Below are positions 1-7,260 of a DNA stretch of 27,152 bases, piece after piece (within the stretch, counting starts at the first letter, position 1; each line of letters opens with the position of its first letter). The stretch comes from JAWUVP01 sp034112285. GTDB lineage: Bacteria; Pseudomonadota; Gammaproteobacteria; JABDGN01. The stretch spans positions 1 through 27,152 of the forward strand of contig JAWUVP010000052.1 in the NCBI GenBank assembly GCA_034112285.1. The letters run 5' to 3'. Below the pieces are notes generated by a model. It was not told the DNA's origin, searched no databases, and saw only the letters and a list, made by a program, of their open reading frames with translations. The position numbers and the translations under genes are program-made.

Positions 1-96
1 ATAATCCCTTGTTTTTACTCACTGTTTGCACAGTTTGCGCCGCCAAGACCTAAAGTTACCGTGCCGACTATTGCAGATACCGATAGAAAATTCTAA
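1..96 (+). CDS. 3' end of an unidentified gene (partial)
   Basis: Frame 1 is open from the first base of the window to a TAA at 94-96, giving a 31-residue tail that ends ...TIADTDRKF. A hairpin starts seven bases after the stop, which fits the end of a gene. The fragment is too short to identify. It has a hydrophobic stretch (CFYSLFAQFA) followed by a Pro/Arg/Lys-rich polar tail, as could be found after the last membrane segment of an inner-membrane protein, but that is speculation. The open frame could also be chance. Confidence 0.4.
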   Translation: MIPCFYSLFAQFAPPRPKVTVPTIADTDRKF

Positions 97-119
97 AAAA
101 ATACCCAGCGTAGCTGGGC
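95..119 (-). terminator. Intrinsic terminator of the secreted-protein gene
   Basis: Read on the minus strand, a 7-bp stem GCCCAGC/GCTGGGT (one G-U pair) with a TAC loop is followed by A and seven T. It lies about 35 bases after the minus-strand stop at 154. The same hairpin lies just after the plus-strand stop at 96, but the plus side has only a weak T-run, so it mainly serves the minus strand. Confidence 0.75.
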
Positions 120-153
120 ATTTACTCATTAACCATCTTAAATAATTAAGCTA

Positions 154-861
154 TTACGCTTGACGCATATGCATGAGAGTGAGGGTTGAAAAGTCATTAT
201 TGCTTTTCTGCGGTTTAATAGTAATTTCAAATGCTGCCGCGGGCGGCTGTGAAGTGCCACGGCTGGTGGGCAAGTTTCCGGCCTTATAGCTTACTTTTTC
301 AAGCGGCGCTAACACTTGGTCAGGGTCTGCCAACACCATGCTCAAAGTGTCTGAAGTGTCATTAAGCTTAAAATAAGCTTTATCTGCTTTATCAAAATGC
401 GTGTTTAGTGAACGACCAAACAGCTGTAACTCATGGCTAGTCAGCGGTTTAACTTCTAGAGATAAACTGTTATCGCTGAAGTGCTTTAATAGCAATTCAT
501 TGGCGTAGGCACGGCCCAGCTTATAGCTAGCAGTATGTTCTTGATTTGTGCGTATAGGCGCTTGCGTTTGTGATGCAGCAGTACGGGTTGATTTTTTCAA
601 ATAGGTTTGTGCCATTTTCAGGTAATCATTCATCGCTTTATGCTGACTCAACCATTTTTGATCCATTTTTATTTTCTGAGCACCCTTACTAGCATTAGAA
701 GATAATTGATGTGTAATAGGCTTGTTGGGGCTAGCTTTCCCCTCTGCTGTTAATGATTTTTTTGCTTGTTTCTTATCCTTTGAGGCGCTGGCGGCATTAC
801 TACTTTGAGCTGACAAGCCTATTGCCAACGATAAACCCATGCAGACTAAGAGTTTGTTCAT
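154..861 (-). CDS. Secreted/periplasmic lysine-rich protein, unknown function
   Basis: A 235-aa protein that I do not recognise. It starts MNKLLVCMGLSLAIGLSAQ with a typical Sec signal peptide (short basic N-end, hydrophobic core, cleavage near SNA-A), so export to the periplasm or beyond is likely. The ATG at 861 was chosen because AGGAAGGA precedes it at good spacing; an in-frame ATG at 897 lacks a ribosome site and would put a polar extension in front of the signal peptide. The mature N-terminal third is rich in Lys, Ser, Ala and Gln (probably disordered). The C-terminal half looks folded, with a run such as SLEVKPLTSHELQLFGRSL. There are no cysteines after the signal peptide and no lipobox. 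It is monocistronic with its own terminator. No known domain is visible, and a lineage-specific envelope or secreted protein is the safest reading. Confidence 0.75.
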   Translation of the reverse strand: MNKLLVCMGLSLAIGLSAQSSNAASASKDKKQAKKSLTAEGKASPNKPITHQLSSNASKGAQKIKMDQKWLSQHKAMNDYLKMAQTYLKKSTRTAASQTQAPIRTNQEHTASYKLGRAYANELLLKHFSDNSLSLEVKPLTSHELQLFGRSLNTHFDKADKAYFKLNDTSDTLSMVLADPDQVLAPLEKVSYKAGNLPTSRGTSQPPAAAFEITIKPQKSNNDFSTLTLMHMRQA

Positions 862-957
862 TACATCCTTCCTATTAATGTTCTTCCTAGATAGCAATTA
901 TAGACAATAATGATAGAAATGCATATAAATAGATGTGCGCAGGTTAATTTCAGCCAT

Positions 958-1000
958 AAAAAAACCACGCCGCCAGACATGTTAATGTCCGTCGGCATGG
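958..1000 (-). terminator. Strong intrinsic terminator of the RRM gene
   Basis: On the minus strand a 16-bp stem (CCATGCCG.. pairing with ..CGGCGTGG, one mismatch and two G-U pairs, loop TAAC) is followed by seven T. It lies about 60 bases after the stop at 1061, so the RRM mRNA has a short 3' untranslated region. Confidence 0.85.
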
Positions 1001-1060
1001 CGATGGTCAAGCAAGCTCGACCTTTTAATACTCAGCTAACCAAAAAGCTAGCTAGTCGTA

Positions 1061-1366
1061 TTAACCGCGTGAATTGCTGTTGTAAGAACCACGGCTATCA
1101 TCACGAGGCTTTCTAGGCTCAGCTAAGTTGGCGCGTAAAGCACGGCCATCGACTTCTTTACCGTCTAAAGCAGTAGAAGCTTTGTTAGCTTCCTCTGAAG
1201 TAGCAAAGCTAACAAAACCAAAACCACGTGGGCGGTCAGTTTCGCGATCTTTAATTAGGTTAATACGGTTTACTGTACCGTATTCTTCACAAAGGTCTCT
1301 AATATCATCTTCACCGAGTGAAAAAGGTAAGTTACCAAGAAACATATCTGTTGTTGATTCTGACAT
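1061..1366 (-). CDS. RRM-domain RNA-binding protein
   Basis: A 101-aa single RNA recognition motif protein. RNP2 is MFLGNLPF (residues 8-15) and RNP1 is RGFGFVSF (47-54), which carry the aromatic residues that stack on RNA bases. The fold runs from about residue 7 to 83 and is followed by a basic Arg/Ser/Gly/Asn tail (PRKPRDDSRGS...), as in bacterial and cyanobacterial glycine-rich RRM proteins that bind single-stranded RNA and are often cold-induced. GAGGA lies 10 bases before the ATG at 1366. The gene is monocistronic between a strong terminator and a consensus -10 box about 165 bases upstream, which implies a long leader. The family assignment is firm; the physiological role (cold adaptation, mRNA handling) is inferred. 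Confidence 0.93.
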   Translation of the reverse strand: MSESTTDMFLGNLPFSLGEDDIRDLCEEYGTVNRINLIKDRETDRPRGFGFVSFATSEEANKASTALDGKEVDGRALRANLAEPRKPRDDSRGSYNSNSRG

Positions 1367-1530
1367 AATGTATTATTCCTCATAATATAATGTTTAACAT
1401 AATTGTTGTGCATAACGCCTACTTACTGGCTTAAAATATAAGCATGCGACATGGTTTAAAATGACATTTGAGAGGAACGAGTAAAAAAGAGACGAACCAG
1501 ACAACATTTGTAAGCCAAGACTGCCTGGAG

Positions 1531-1559
1531 ATTATAGGTACAAAGCCTGTGGAGCGCAA
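1531..1559 (-). promoter_or_regulatory. Predicted sigma-70 promoter of the RRM gene
   Basis: On the minus strand TTGCGC (1559-1554) and a perfect TATAAT (1536-1531) are separated by 17 bases. Transcription would start near 1524, giving a leader of about 158 nt before the ATG at 1366. The -35 box matches only TTG of TTGACA, so the call rests on the -10 and the spacing. Confidence 0.5.
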
Positions 1560-1595
1560 GCCATTATTGTAATTTATTTAAACAACTTAAAGCAG

Positions 1596-1628
1596 AGATT
1601 AGTGCTCTATATGCAGGAACACTAATCT
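1596..1628 (-). terminator. Hairpin after ppiD, possible terminator
   Basis: AGATTAGTG (1596-1604) pairs perfectly with CACTAATCT (1620-1628) around a 15-base loop. It begins 14 bases beyond the ppiD stop. On the minus strand the stem is followed by CTGCTTTAAG rather than a T-run, so it is not a textbook intrinsic terminator; on the plus strand it is followed by TTTTA. It may act as an mRNA 3'-end stabiliser or a weak bidirectional terminator. Confidence 0.35.
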
Positions 1629-1641
1629 TTTAAAGTGCTTG

Positions 1642-3552
1642 TTACAGCACGTTCTGCTGATACTGCATCACATTCGCTTTATCTGTTTGGCGTGCGGTAT
1701 AGCTGCGGTATTGCGCACCGGCAAAAAGCTGGCTAAGCTGTTCAGCCAAGATTTTGTGCAAGCCCGCTGGTGTGGCGCTGACTGCGGGAGTCACAACCTT
1801 GCTAACACCCACCAGAGCCGTGTCGCCGCTGCTCAATAGCACACTTGACACCGATAAGGCTTGGTTTGCGCTAGGCGCTGCGGTGTTAAAGGCCTGGGCC
1901 ACAATTTGCGGTTCAATACCTTTTTGACCGCGCGCAACATTGAGTTTACTAACCCAAGTTAAGCCATGCTTCAAAGCGACGGTCGCGGCAGCAGTATTGC
2001 TAGTGAGCTGGGGCAATAATACCTTGCCTAGAGCGGCAGCATCATCTTTAGCTTGCTGCTGAGCCAAGGTACTGCTAATTTGTTTGCTTACGGTCGCCAA
2101 AGCTATCTCAGCGGCGGGCACATGTTTACTAACTCGCAGCACCAATAATCCACCATCAGATAAAGTAATAACTTCACTATTGTTGCCTTGCACTAGCACG
2201 TCATCACTAAACGCGGTAACGATAATATTGGGTTGAGCCAATAAACCTTTCGCCTCCCCTTTACGGGTAAACAGAGGGCTGGTTTGTACGGTAAGCTTCA
2301 ATTTTTTGGCCGCGGGAGCCAAGCTACCCGGATCTTCAAAGGTACTGTTGGTTAGCTGGTCTTGCTTGTCAGCCATGATTTTGTGAGCCTGCTCAGATAC
2401 GTAGGTGACTTTTATTTTGTTAGCCACTGCATTATAAGGCTTCACTTTTTGCTTCTCTACAGCAAGCAGTTTGATTAATTCCATACCATAACGTGTTTGC
2501 ACGGGTTGTGACAGTTCACCTGGTTTTAAAGCTGCTACCGTATTTTCAAAAACAGGCCCTAAGTTTCCAGCACTAAACCAAGGCATCACCCCACCCTCAT
2601 TCGCAGTAATAATGTCTTGTGAATGTTGTTTGGCTAGGTTGGAAAAATCAGTTCCTTTAACCGCTTGTGCGCGTATTTTTTCTAAGGTCGCCTTGTCTGC
2701 GGCTAGCTGTTTTGCATTAGCATTAGCCGGCACTTGCAATAAAATATGCGCCACATGCCAGCGCGCAGGGGTGGTGAAATTAGCTAAATTATTTTCATAA
2801 TATCCTATTAGATCTTTGGTTGTAGGCTTGATGGAATTTTCTATCGATTTAGGAGTGATTTCCACATAGGAAACACTCACTTGCTCAGGGGTTTTAAAAT
2901 CATTTTGATGTTGTTGATAATAGGTTTTAATCGCTTGGTTGCTCACCTTAACCTTAGATAAAAATTTACTGGCTGGAATCAACATAAAACCCATATCACG
3001 CTTTTGCGCAAACAAAGTAGCGAACTGATCAGCTTCAAACGGCAACATCAAGGCACTGGCTGCAATGCCGTTGCGCACTTGATCAATCATCATCGTTTGC
3101 TCAATATTTTGCACAAATTGAGCAGAGGTATAGTTTAAGCGCCCAAGCAGCACATTAAATCGCTCTTGTGAAAAGACGCCATTTTGCTGAAAAGCCGGTA
3201 TTTGTAAAATAAACGCATTAACTTGCGCATCGCTAAAGGCAAAGCCAGCAGATTGAGCCGCTTGGTATAGCACTTGTTGGGTTATTAGGCTTTTAAGAAT
3301 GTCTTGTTTAATTTTGCTACTCGCACCTGGAGGCGTAAAAAGCTTAGGTTGTGTTTGCTGTAGACGATTATAAGCGGTGAGTAATTCGCCTTGCGTGATG
3401 TTATCGCCATTCACTTTGGCCACCGGCGGGGTTGCGGACGAGCCACCCATAAAGTAAGAGCTGATACCCCAAAGCCCCAGGCAGACAACGAGTAACATAA
3501 TAATAACCCATACTAGCCATTTTCCTGCACCTTCACGCATACCTTGTAACAT
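1642..3552 (-). CDS. ppiD: Periplasmic chaperone / peptidyl-prolyl isomerase PpiD
   Basis: About 636 aa, the usual PpiD size. PpiD is anchored in the inner membrane by one N-terminal segment (WLVWVIIMLLVVCLGLWGIS, residues about 12-31) and helps newly exported proteins leave the Sec translocon. A SurA_N-like chaperone region follows (about residues 40-170: VNGDNITQGELLTAYNRLQQ, then ILKSLITQQVLYQAAQSAGF). A parvulin domain lies near 265-370, with HVAHILLQVP, DFSNLAKQHSQD and GGVMPWFSAGNLGPVFE, and a long C-terminal domain closes the protein. Start choice: the frame has ATGs at 3561 and 3552. GAGGA sits flush against the first but seven bases before the second, and the resulting MLQGMRE N-terminus is the form usual in Legionella-type PpiD. 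In Escherichia coli ppiD follows hupB; here it does not, and it has its own promoter. Confidence 0.93.
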   Translation of the reverse strand: MLQGMREGAGKWLVWVIIMLLVVCLGLWGISSYFMGGSSATPPVAKVNGDNITQGELLTAYNRLQQTQPKLFTPPGASSKIKQDILKSLITQQVLYQAAQSAGFAFSDAQVNAFILQIPAFQQNGVFSQERFNVLLGRLNYTSAQFVQNIEQTMMIDQVRNGIAASALMLPFEADQFATLFAQKRDMGFMLIPASKFLSKVKVSNQAIKTYYQQHQNDFKTPEQVSVSYVEITPKSIENSIKPTTKDLIGYYENNLANFTTPARWHVAHILLQVPANANAKQLAADKATLEKIRAQAVKGTDFSNLAKQHSQDIITANEGGVMPWFSAGNLGPVFENTVAALKPGELSQPVQTRYGMELIKLLAVEKQKVKPYNAVANKIKVTYVSEQAHKIMADKQDQLTNSTFEDPGSLAPAAKKLKLTVQTSPLFTRKGEAKGLLAQPNIIVTAFSDDVLVQGNNSEVITLSDGGLLVLRVSKHVPAAEIALATVSKQISSTLAQQQAKDDAAALGKVLLPQLTSNTAAATVALKHGLTWVSKLNVARGQKGIEPQIVAQAFNTAAPSANQALSVSSVLLSSGDTALVGVSKVVTPAVSATPAGLHKILAEQLSQLFAGAQYRSYTARQTDKANVMQYQQNVL

Positions 3553-3587
3553 TAGCTTCATCCTCGTTAATTCATATAATTGACGTG

Positions 3588-3616
3588 ATTATACGGGTTT
3601 AGAGGGTCACCGCCAA
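3588..3616 (-). promoter_or_regulatory. Predicted sigma-70 promoter of ppiD
   Basis: Minus-strand TTGGCG (3616-3611), a 17-base spacer and a perfect TATAAT (3593-3588). The expected start near 3581 gives a leader of about 29 nt containing the GAGGA ribosome site. Confidence 0.6.
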
Positions 3617-3668
3617 GCACAATTCGCAATTGGCCATTATTTGAATTTTGTCAGATATGGTCTACACC

Positions 3669-4607
3669 CTAGTCTAAGCGGAACCGTTTTTCAGCTCGAA
3701 AATTTACGGCGTGTTCGCTTAGCACCTTTGTTTCTACACGAGCAAATAATCCGTTTAAGCCCTTAGCTTGATCAGCAATAGGAATATTTTTTTTACGATA
3801 TAAGCTTGGCGCAATTTGATAGCTGGGATACTTTTCCTGCCATTGTGGAAGATATTTCTTAATATGTTCTAAGCATTTAGGTATTCCGCCGTCAACACCA
3901 TTTACAAGTCTCGTGGGAGATTGGACGGCACAGCAGTTAACCGTTTGGTTGCCAACTTCTGCTGAAAAAGGTCTTGCTGTCGGCGCACATTTCTTTACAG
4001 ATTTTATGTAATGTAGGCGCCAATAAAAAGCCAAGGTGCTAAGCGAATCATCTAAAAACAAATATAGATGCATGGCATACATCCCTGTCATTATACCCGC
4101 ATGTGCTAAACCAGCAATGCCGTCAGCGCCAGGTTTGTTGGCTTGTGAGCGAATTCTTTTATCATCTGGAATATCATCAAAAATAACACGCCATGCGGGT
4201 GTTTTGAACAAAGCGCCTTGATGTTGAAATATAGCCCAATAGTTTTTATTATCGATAAGCGTAGCTTGGAGTTTATTATTGGGTCTCGTAATATCAAGCA
4301 GGCCTAATTCTTTGGCAACACACACGTAAAGCAGATGCAAGCAATGTGTATATTTTCCGTGCTTAAAAATGCCTAGATTTCTAGCTTCTAATAAAATTGA
4401 GCGGTTTGTTTTTAGATATCGATCAACCACCTCGCTATCAACAATATTAGTTGGGTATAAAAACCTCTCATAGACAGTTTTATCCGCGGGTACGAGCACC
4501 TCGTAGTGCACTGGTTCAGAATAAAAAAACAATAATAAAAAACGCCCCGCGCTTCGCTCAGCTAAGGGGACATGGTGGCCTGACAATAAAGGCAGTGTAT
4601 GAGGCAA
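3669..4607 (-). CDS. Protein of unknown function; start uncertain
   Basis: An open frame of up to 312 codons that I do not recognise. It has no signal peptide. The body looks like real protein, with mixed composition and runs such as KTPAWRVIFDDIPDDKRIR and FLDDSLSTLAFYWRLHYI. A Cys-containing middle (KKCAPTARPF, VNCCAVQSPTR) is followed by a C-terminal part rich in Lys/Tyr. The start is doubtful. The only initiation codon near the 5' end is a TTG at 4607, six bases after an in-frame TAA and without a ribosome site, and residues about 14-29 (ending GRFLLLFF) are encoded by what looks like an intrinsic terminator (4522-4569). GTG codons at 4511 and 4499 are alternatives, giving about 280 and 276 aa. 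Legionellales carry many such orphan proteins, some of them secreted effectors, but nothing here proves that. It could also be a gene with a damaged 5' end. Confidence 0.55.
   Translation of the reverse strand: MPHTLPLLSGHHVPLAERSAGRFLLLFFYSEPVHYEVLVPADKTVYERFLYPTNIVDSEVVDRYLKTNRSILLEARNLGIFKHGKYTHCLHLLYVCVAKELGLLDITRPNNKLQATLIDNKNYWAIFQHQGALFKTPAWRVIFDDIPDDKRIRSQANKPGADGIAGLAHAGIMTGMYAMHLYLFLDDSLSTLAFYWRLHYIKSVKKCAPTARPFSAEVGNQTVNCCAVQSPTRLVNGVDGGIPKCLEHIKKYLPQWQEKYPSYQIAPSLYRKKNIPIADQAKGLNGLFARVETKVLSEHAVNFRAEKRFRLD
4522..4569 (-). terminator. Terminator-like hairpin with T-runs
   Basis: On the minus strand CCCC (4569-4566) and GGGG (4548-4545) close an imperfect stem with an inner GCT/AGC helix, followed directly by CG, six T and a second T-rich stretch. 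It would end transcripts coming from the dps side. It overlaps the 5' end of the longest form of the downstream unknown gene, which argues that translation there begins further in. Confidence 0.5.
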
Positions 4608-4669
4608 GCTTTAAAAATGTACAAAATGCAACTGGAAGAGTTTTAAATCATGATTTCCCCTCCCATATT

Positions 4670-4776
4670 GTCATTGCGATAAGCGTAGTCACGCGCACCC
4701 GAGGGCACAGGTCAATCTCTTAAATTCAGCGTTGTCCAGAAGACAATTGCCGCGTCGCGACGCGCCTCGCAACGCT
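4670..4776 (+). repeat. Degenerate palindromic intergenic repeat, copy B
   Basis: The element opens with GTCATTGCGA (4670-4679) and closes with CTCGCAACG (4766-4774), which are diverged inverted arms. Inside, 21 consecutive bases (4698-4718, core GAGGGCACAGGTCAATC) match 21610-21630 exactly in inverse orientation, and the outer arm also matches with small gaps. The inner arms GGTCAATCT and AGACAATTGCC are likewise related. This is a dispersed REP/MITE-like element, not a gene. The rest of the 4608-4928 gap holds only the hairpin at 4880-4908 and no convincing coding sequence. Confidence 0.7.
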
Positions 4777-4879
4777 GTACTTTTTTCAAACGAGCAAATT
4801 GAGTAGAAATAGACATTCTCTTACAAACTAGATCAACGATATCTTGCAACATGACGGGCTCTATAGTGCGTTTGCCTTG

Positions 4880-4908
4880 TACGTCGTTGCGTTGAATGCA
4901 ACGACGTA
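4880..4908. other. Perfect 11-bp hairpin after dps
   Basis: TACGTCGTTGC (4880-4890) and GCAACGACGTA (4898-4908) are exact inverted repeats around a 7-base loop. It lies 21 bases after the dps stop. There is no T-run on either side, so it is not a standard intrinsic terminator. Its arm CGTCGTTGC is the same as the outer arm of the palindromic repeat at 21562-21661, so it may be a solo end of that family recruited as an mRNA 3' end. Confidence 0.55.
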
Positions 4909-4928
4909 ACACCTTCAAAACCTATATA

Positions 4929-5390
4929 TTACAAACTACTGCGTAACATCCAAGCCGTTTTTTCATGAATTTCCATACGCGCAGCAATTAAGCCACAGGT
5001 CACTTCATCACTTTCTTTGCCCGCTAGCGCCAGCAATTCACGGCCCATGCGCGACATGGTTTGGTGATCCGAGGCTAATTGCGCCACCATATCACTCGCT
5101 GCCACATTCTCACCGGCTTCAGCAATATCAGCTAATTTAGCGAATGCCGAAAAGCTACCCGGGGCTTTAACACCTAAAGCGCGAATCCGCTCGGCAATTT
5201 CATCGACCGCTGCAGCTAATTCAGTGTAATGTTCTTCAAACATGGTATGTAGTGCTTGAAAGTTTGGACCGGTGACATTCCAGTGAAAATTCTGGGTTTT
5301 TAGGTATAATGAGTAGGAATTAGCCAAATAACGGCTTAGCGCATCTGCAATAATTCCGGGGTTATCGATGCCAATGTTTACGGTAGTCAT
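4929..5390 (-). CDS. dps: Dps, DNA-binding ferritin-like protein
   Basis: A 153-aa Dps: a dodecameric mini-ferritin that oxidises and stores iron with peroxide, protecting DNA in stationary phase or under oxidative stress. The inter-subunit ferroxidase ligands are present with exact family spacing: His36 (in NFHWNV), His48 (ALHTMF), Asp63 and Glu67 (VDEIAERI). The N-terminus is short and has few basic residues, so DNA binding by an N-terminal tail, as in Escherichia coli Dps, is not obvious. Start at 5390: CAGGAG lies six bases before this ATG; the in-frame ATG at 5408 would add MNQEKH and lacks a site. It is divergent from cysZ with about 90 bases between. No clear OxyR or Fur site was recognised. 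Confidence 0.95.
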   Translation of the reverse strand: MTTVNIGIDNPGIIADALSRYLANSYSLYLKTQNFHWNVTGPNFQALHTMFEEHYTELAAAVDEIAERIRALGVKAPGSFSAFAKLADIAEAGENVAASDMVAQLASDHQTMSRMGRELLALAGKESDEVTCGLIAARMEIHEKTAWMLRSSL

Positions 5391-5482
5391 GTGTTTCTCC
5401 TGGTTCAATTCAGGGGTAAATATAGACTACCACACGCTTTAGGTCTAATTAAATTTATCAACAATAACCATTAGGTTTTACT

Positions 5483-6253
5483 ATGACTCACAACTATTCA
5501 GCTGGCGATTACTTATTACGGGGTTTCAAACTTTTATCTCACCCCAAGCTCCGCTTGTTTGTGCTATTTCCTATTTTAATGAACATTCTGTTTATGGTTG
5601 GTCTTTTATTTTTGGCAAAACATTATTTTCACCATTTGGTCGCTTGGTTGGTAAGCTTTTTGCCTAGTTGGCTGGCCTGGTTAAGCTCGATATTGTGGCT
5701 ATTGTTTGCCATGCTGACGGCATTAATTTTTACTTACACTTTTACTATAGTGAGTAATATTCTTGCCGCCCCGTTCAATGGCTTATTAGCAGAAAAAGTG
5801 CAGGAACTTTATGGCGACCGGCCACCCAGTGCAGACATGACCATGGCCCAAGTTATTGCTGCCACGCCACGCAATGTAGCCCGAGCCGGGCGTAGCTTTC
5901 TATATTTTTTACCGCGCGCTATACTCTTTATTCCTTTATTATTCATTCCCTTAGTACACCTAATTGTGCCCATTTTGTGGTTTATTTTCAACGCTTGGAT
6001 GATGAGCATTCAATATATGGACTACCCAATGGATAACAATAACATCGGCTTTAAAGAGATGCTAGGTTTGCTAAGCACCCAGCGCAGCACTAACTTTAGC
6101 TTTGGCGCGTTTGTGTTGTTGGGCACTATGATTCCAGTAATTAATTTAGTGGTCATGCCCGCAGCGGTTATTGGCGCAACCCTGTTGTGGCAAGATTGTT
6201 ACGCGCAAAAGTCTGCTTTATTAACTCAAAGTAAAGAGGTTATTGAAGCTTAA
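5483..6253 (+). CDS. cysZ: CysZ-type (EI24 family) membrane protein
   Basis: 256 aa, close to Escherichia coli CysZ (253 aa). CysZ is an inner-membrane sulfate permease feeding cysteine synthesis. Seen here: an N-terminal amphipathic start (GDYLLRGFKLLSHPKLRLFVLFP) typical of the family, and long hydrophobic segments near residues 29-48, 65-97, 143-172 and 205-235. The cytosolic loop has PFNGLLAEKVQELYG, a well conserved EI24-family patch, and the family MDYPMDNN stretch is also present. AGG precedes the ATG weakly. It stands alone with no other sulfur genes nearby, and its last four bases overlap the end of pfkA (convergent). The family call is strong; sulfate as substrate is inferred from the name-giving member. 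Confidence 0.85.
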   Translation: MTHNYSAGDYLLRGFKLLSHPKLRLFVLFPILMNILFMVGLLFLAKHYFHHLVAWLVSFLPSWLAWLSSILWLLFAMLTALIFTYTFTIVSNILAAPFNGLLAEKVQELYGDRPPSADMTMAQVIAATPRNVARAGRSFLYFLPRAILFIPLLFIPLVHLIVPILWFIFNAWMMSIQYMDYPMDNNNIGFKEMLGLLSTQRSTNFSFGAFVLLGTMIPVINLVVMPAAVIGATLLWQDCYAQKSALLTQSKEVIEA

Positions 6254-7233
6254 ACCCCACACAATACCTGGTTAATATCAACCATATTCGTATCAATCAA
6301 ATTACGCGCAGCCAGCTCTACGTCTGGTATTGGCATTAATGCACAATGCTCATTTACATAGCTTATCATTTGTTTACTTTGCCCTGAGCAAATAGCTTGT
6401 ACTGCATGATAGCCCATCAATGAAGCAATTTTTCGGTCACGAACTGTGGGGCTACCACCGCGTTGAATATGACCAAGCACGCAAACTTTATATTCAATAT
6501 CGAGTCTAGCTTTGATTTTATCAGCAATTTCAAAGGTGTGTCCCGGTCTGTCGGCTTCAGCCACGACAATAATAGACCCCATTTTATAACGTTGCCTCTG
6601 CGACATTTTGTCTATTAATGCGTCAACAGACATATTCAATTCAGGCACTAGCACAAACTCGGCACCGCCAGCGATGCCAACATCCATGGCTAAAAATCCA
6701 GCGGCACGCCCCATCACTTCCACTAAAAAATTTCGGCTATGGCTAAATGCGGTGTCGCGAATTTTATCAATCGCTTCTAAGGCGGTGTTGCGCGCAGTGT
6801 CAAAGCCAATAGAATATTCTGTGCCGTTAATATCATTATCAATAGTGCACGGAATACCAATCACACTAATGCCGGACTCCTCACTTAATAATTTTGCGCC
6901 TCTAAAACTGCCATCGCCACCCAAGACAATTAAGTTGTCGATGTTATGGCGTTTTAAAGTCGCAATCGCTTTAGCACGAACCTCAGGCTCTTTAAATTCT
7001 GGAAAGCGAACCGTGCGTAAAATTGTGCCGCCACGTTGAATAGTGTTGGCAACCGCAGTAGAAGGCAAAGCGATTGAATTGTCGTTGGTCAGCCCAGCAA
7101 AGCCATCAAGAAACCCGGTCACCTCAATGCCAATGGCTTGCGCACTGCGCACCACGGCGCGAATGGCGGCATTCATGCCGGGTGCATCCCCACCTGAGGT
7201 GAGGATTGCGAGTTTTTTAATTTGCTTTGCCAT
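6250..7233 (-). CDS. pfkA: 6-phosphofructokinase (ATP-type)
   Basis: 327 aa, standard for bacterial PfkA (group A). It phosphorylates fructose 6-phosphate to fructose 1,6-bisphosphate in the cytosol. Motifs in order: TSGGDAPGMNAAIRA (nucleotide loop, 12-26), GGDGSFRGA (105-113), PCTIDNDINGT with the catalytic Asp132 (128-138), EVMGRAAGFLA and HIQRGGSPTVRDR. The Gly after Asp in GGDGS and the absence of Lys before TIDND favour ATP over pyrophosphate as donor; a Cys occupies that second site where Gly is common. AAGGA precedes the ATG. It lies 27 bases after xylA in the same direction with no terminator between, so it is probably the third gene of a xylBA-pfkA operon. That is an unusual place for it. 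Confidence 0.96.
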   Translation of the reverse strand: MAKQIKKLAILTSGGDAPGMNAAIRAVVRSAQAIGIEVTGFLDGFAGLTNDNSIALPSTAVANTIQRGGTILRTVRFPEFKEPEVRAKAIATLKRHNIDNLIVLGGDGSFRGAKLLSEESGISVIGIPCTIDNDINGTEYSIGFDTARNTALEAIDKIRDTAFSHSRNFLVEVMGRAAGFLAMDVGIAGGAEFVLVPELNMSVDALIDKMSQRQRYKMGSIIVVAEADRPGHTFEIADKIKARLDIEYKVCVLGHIQRGGSPTVRDRKIASLMGYHAVQAICSGQSKQMISYVNEHCALMPIPDVELAARNLIDTNMVDINQVLCGV

Positions 7234-7244
7234 GCTGTGTCCTT

Positions 7245-7256
7245 ACGTTTAAACGT
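7245..7256. promoter_or_regulatory. 12-bp palindrome in the xylA-pfkA gap
   Basis: ACGTTTAAACGT is a perfect palindrome placed just before the pfkA ribosome site and after the xylA stop. It could be a small operator or chance; the AT-rich centre and missing loop make a useful RNA hairpin unlikely. Confidence 0.2.
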
Positions 7257-7260
7257 TAAG

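Noticed and set aside
910..1116. 68-codon plus-strand frame
   Set aside because: It spans the RRM terminator hairpin and overlaps the RRM gene antisense; composition is not protein-like.
1400..1560. 6S, 4.5S or tmRNA-type structural RNA in the gap between the RRM gene and ppiD
   Set aside because: None of the conserved sequence blocks or the long closing helix of these RNAs could be found; the region is better read as the RRM leader and promoter.
4712..4918. 68-codon minus-strand frame starting at a TTG between dps and the unknown gene
   Set aside because: Weak start, no ribosome site, and it runs through the perfect hairpin and half of the palindromic repeat; better explained as repeat DNA.
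7245..7256. Palindrome ACGTTTAAACGT as an intrinsic terminator separating xylA from pfkA
   Set aside because: There is no loop, no GC-rich stem and no T-run, so it would not stop transcription; the genes are still treated as one operon.
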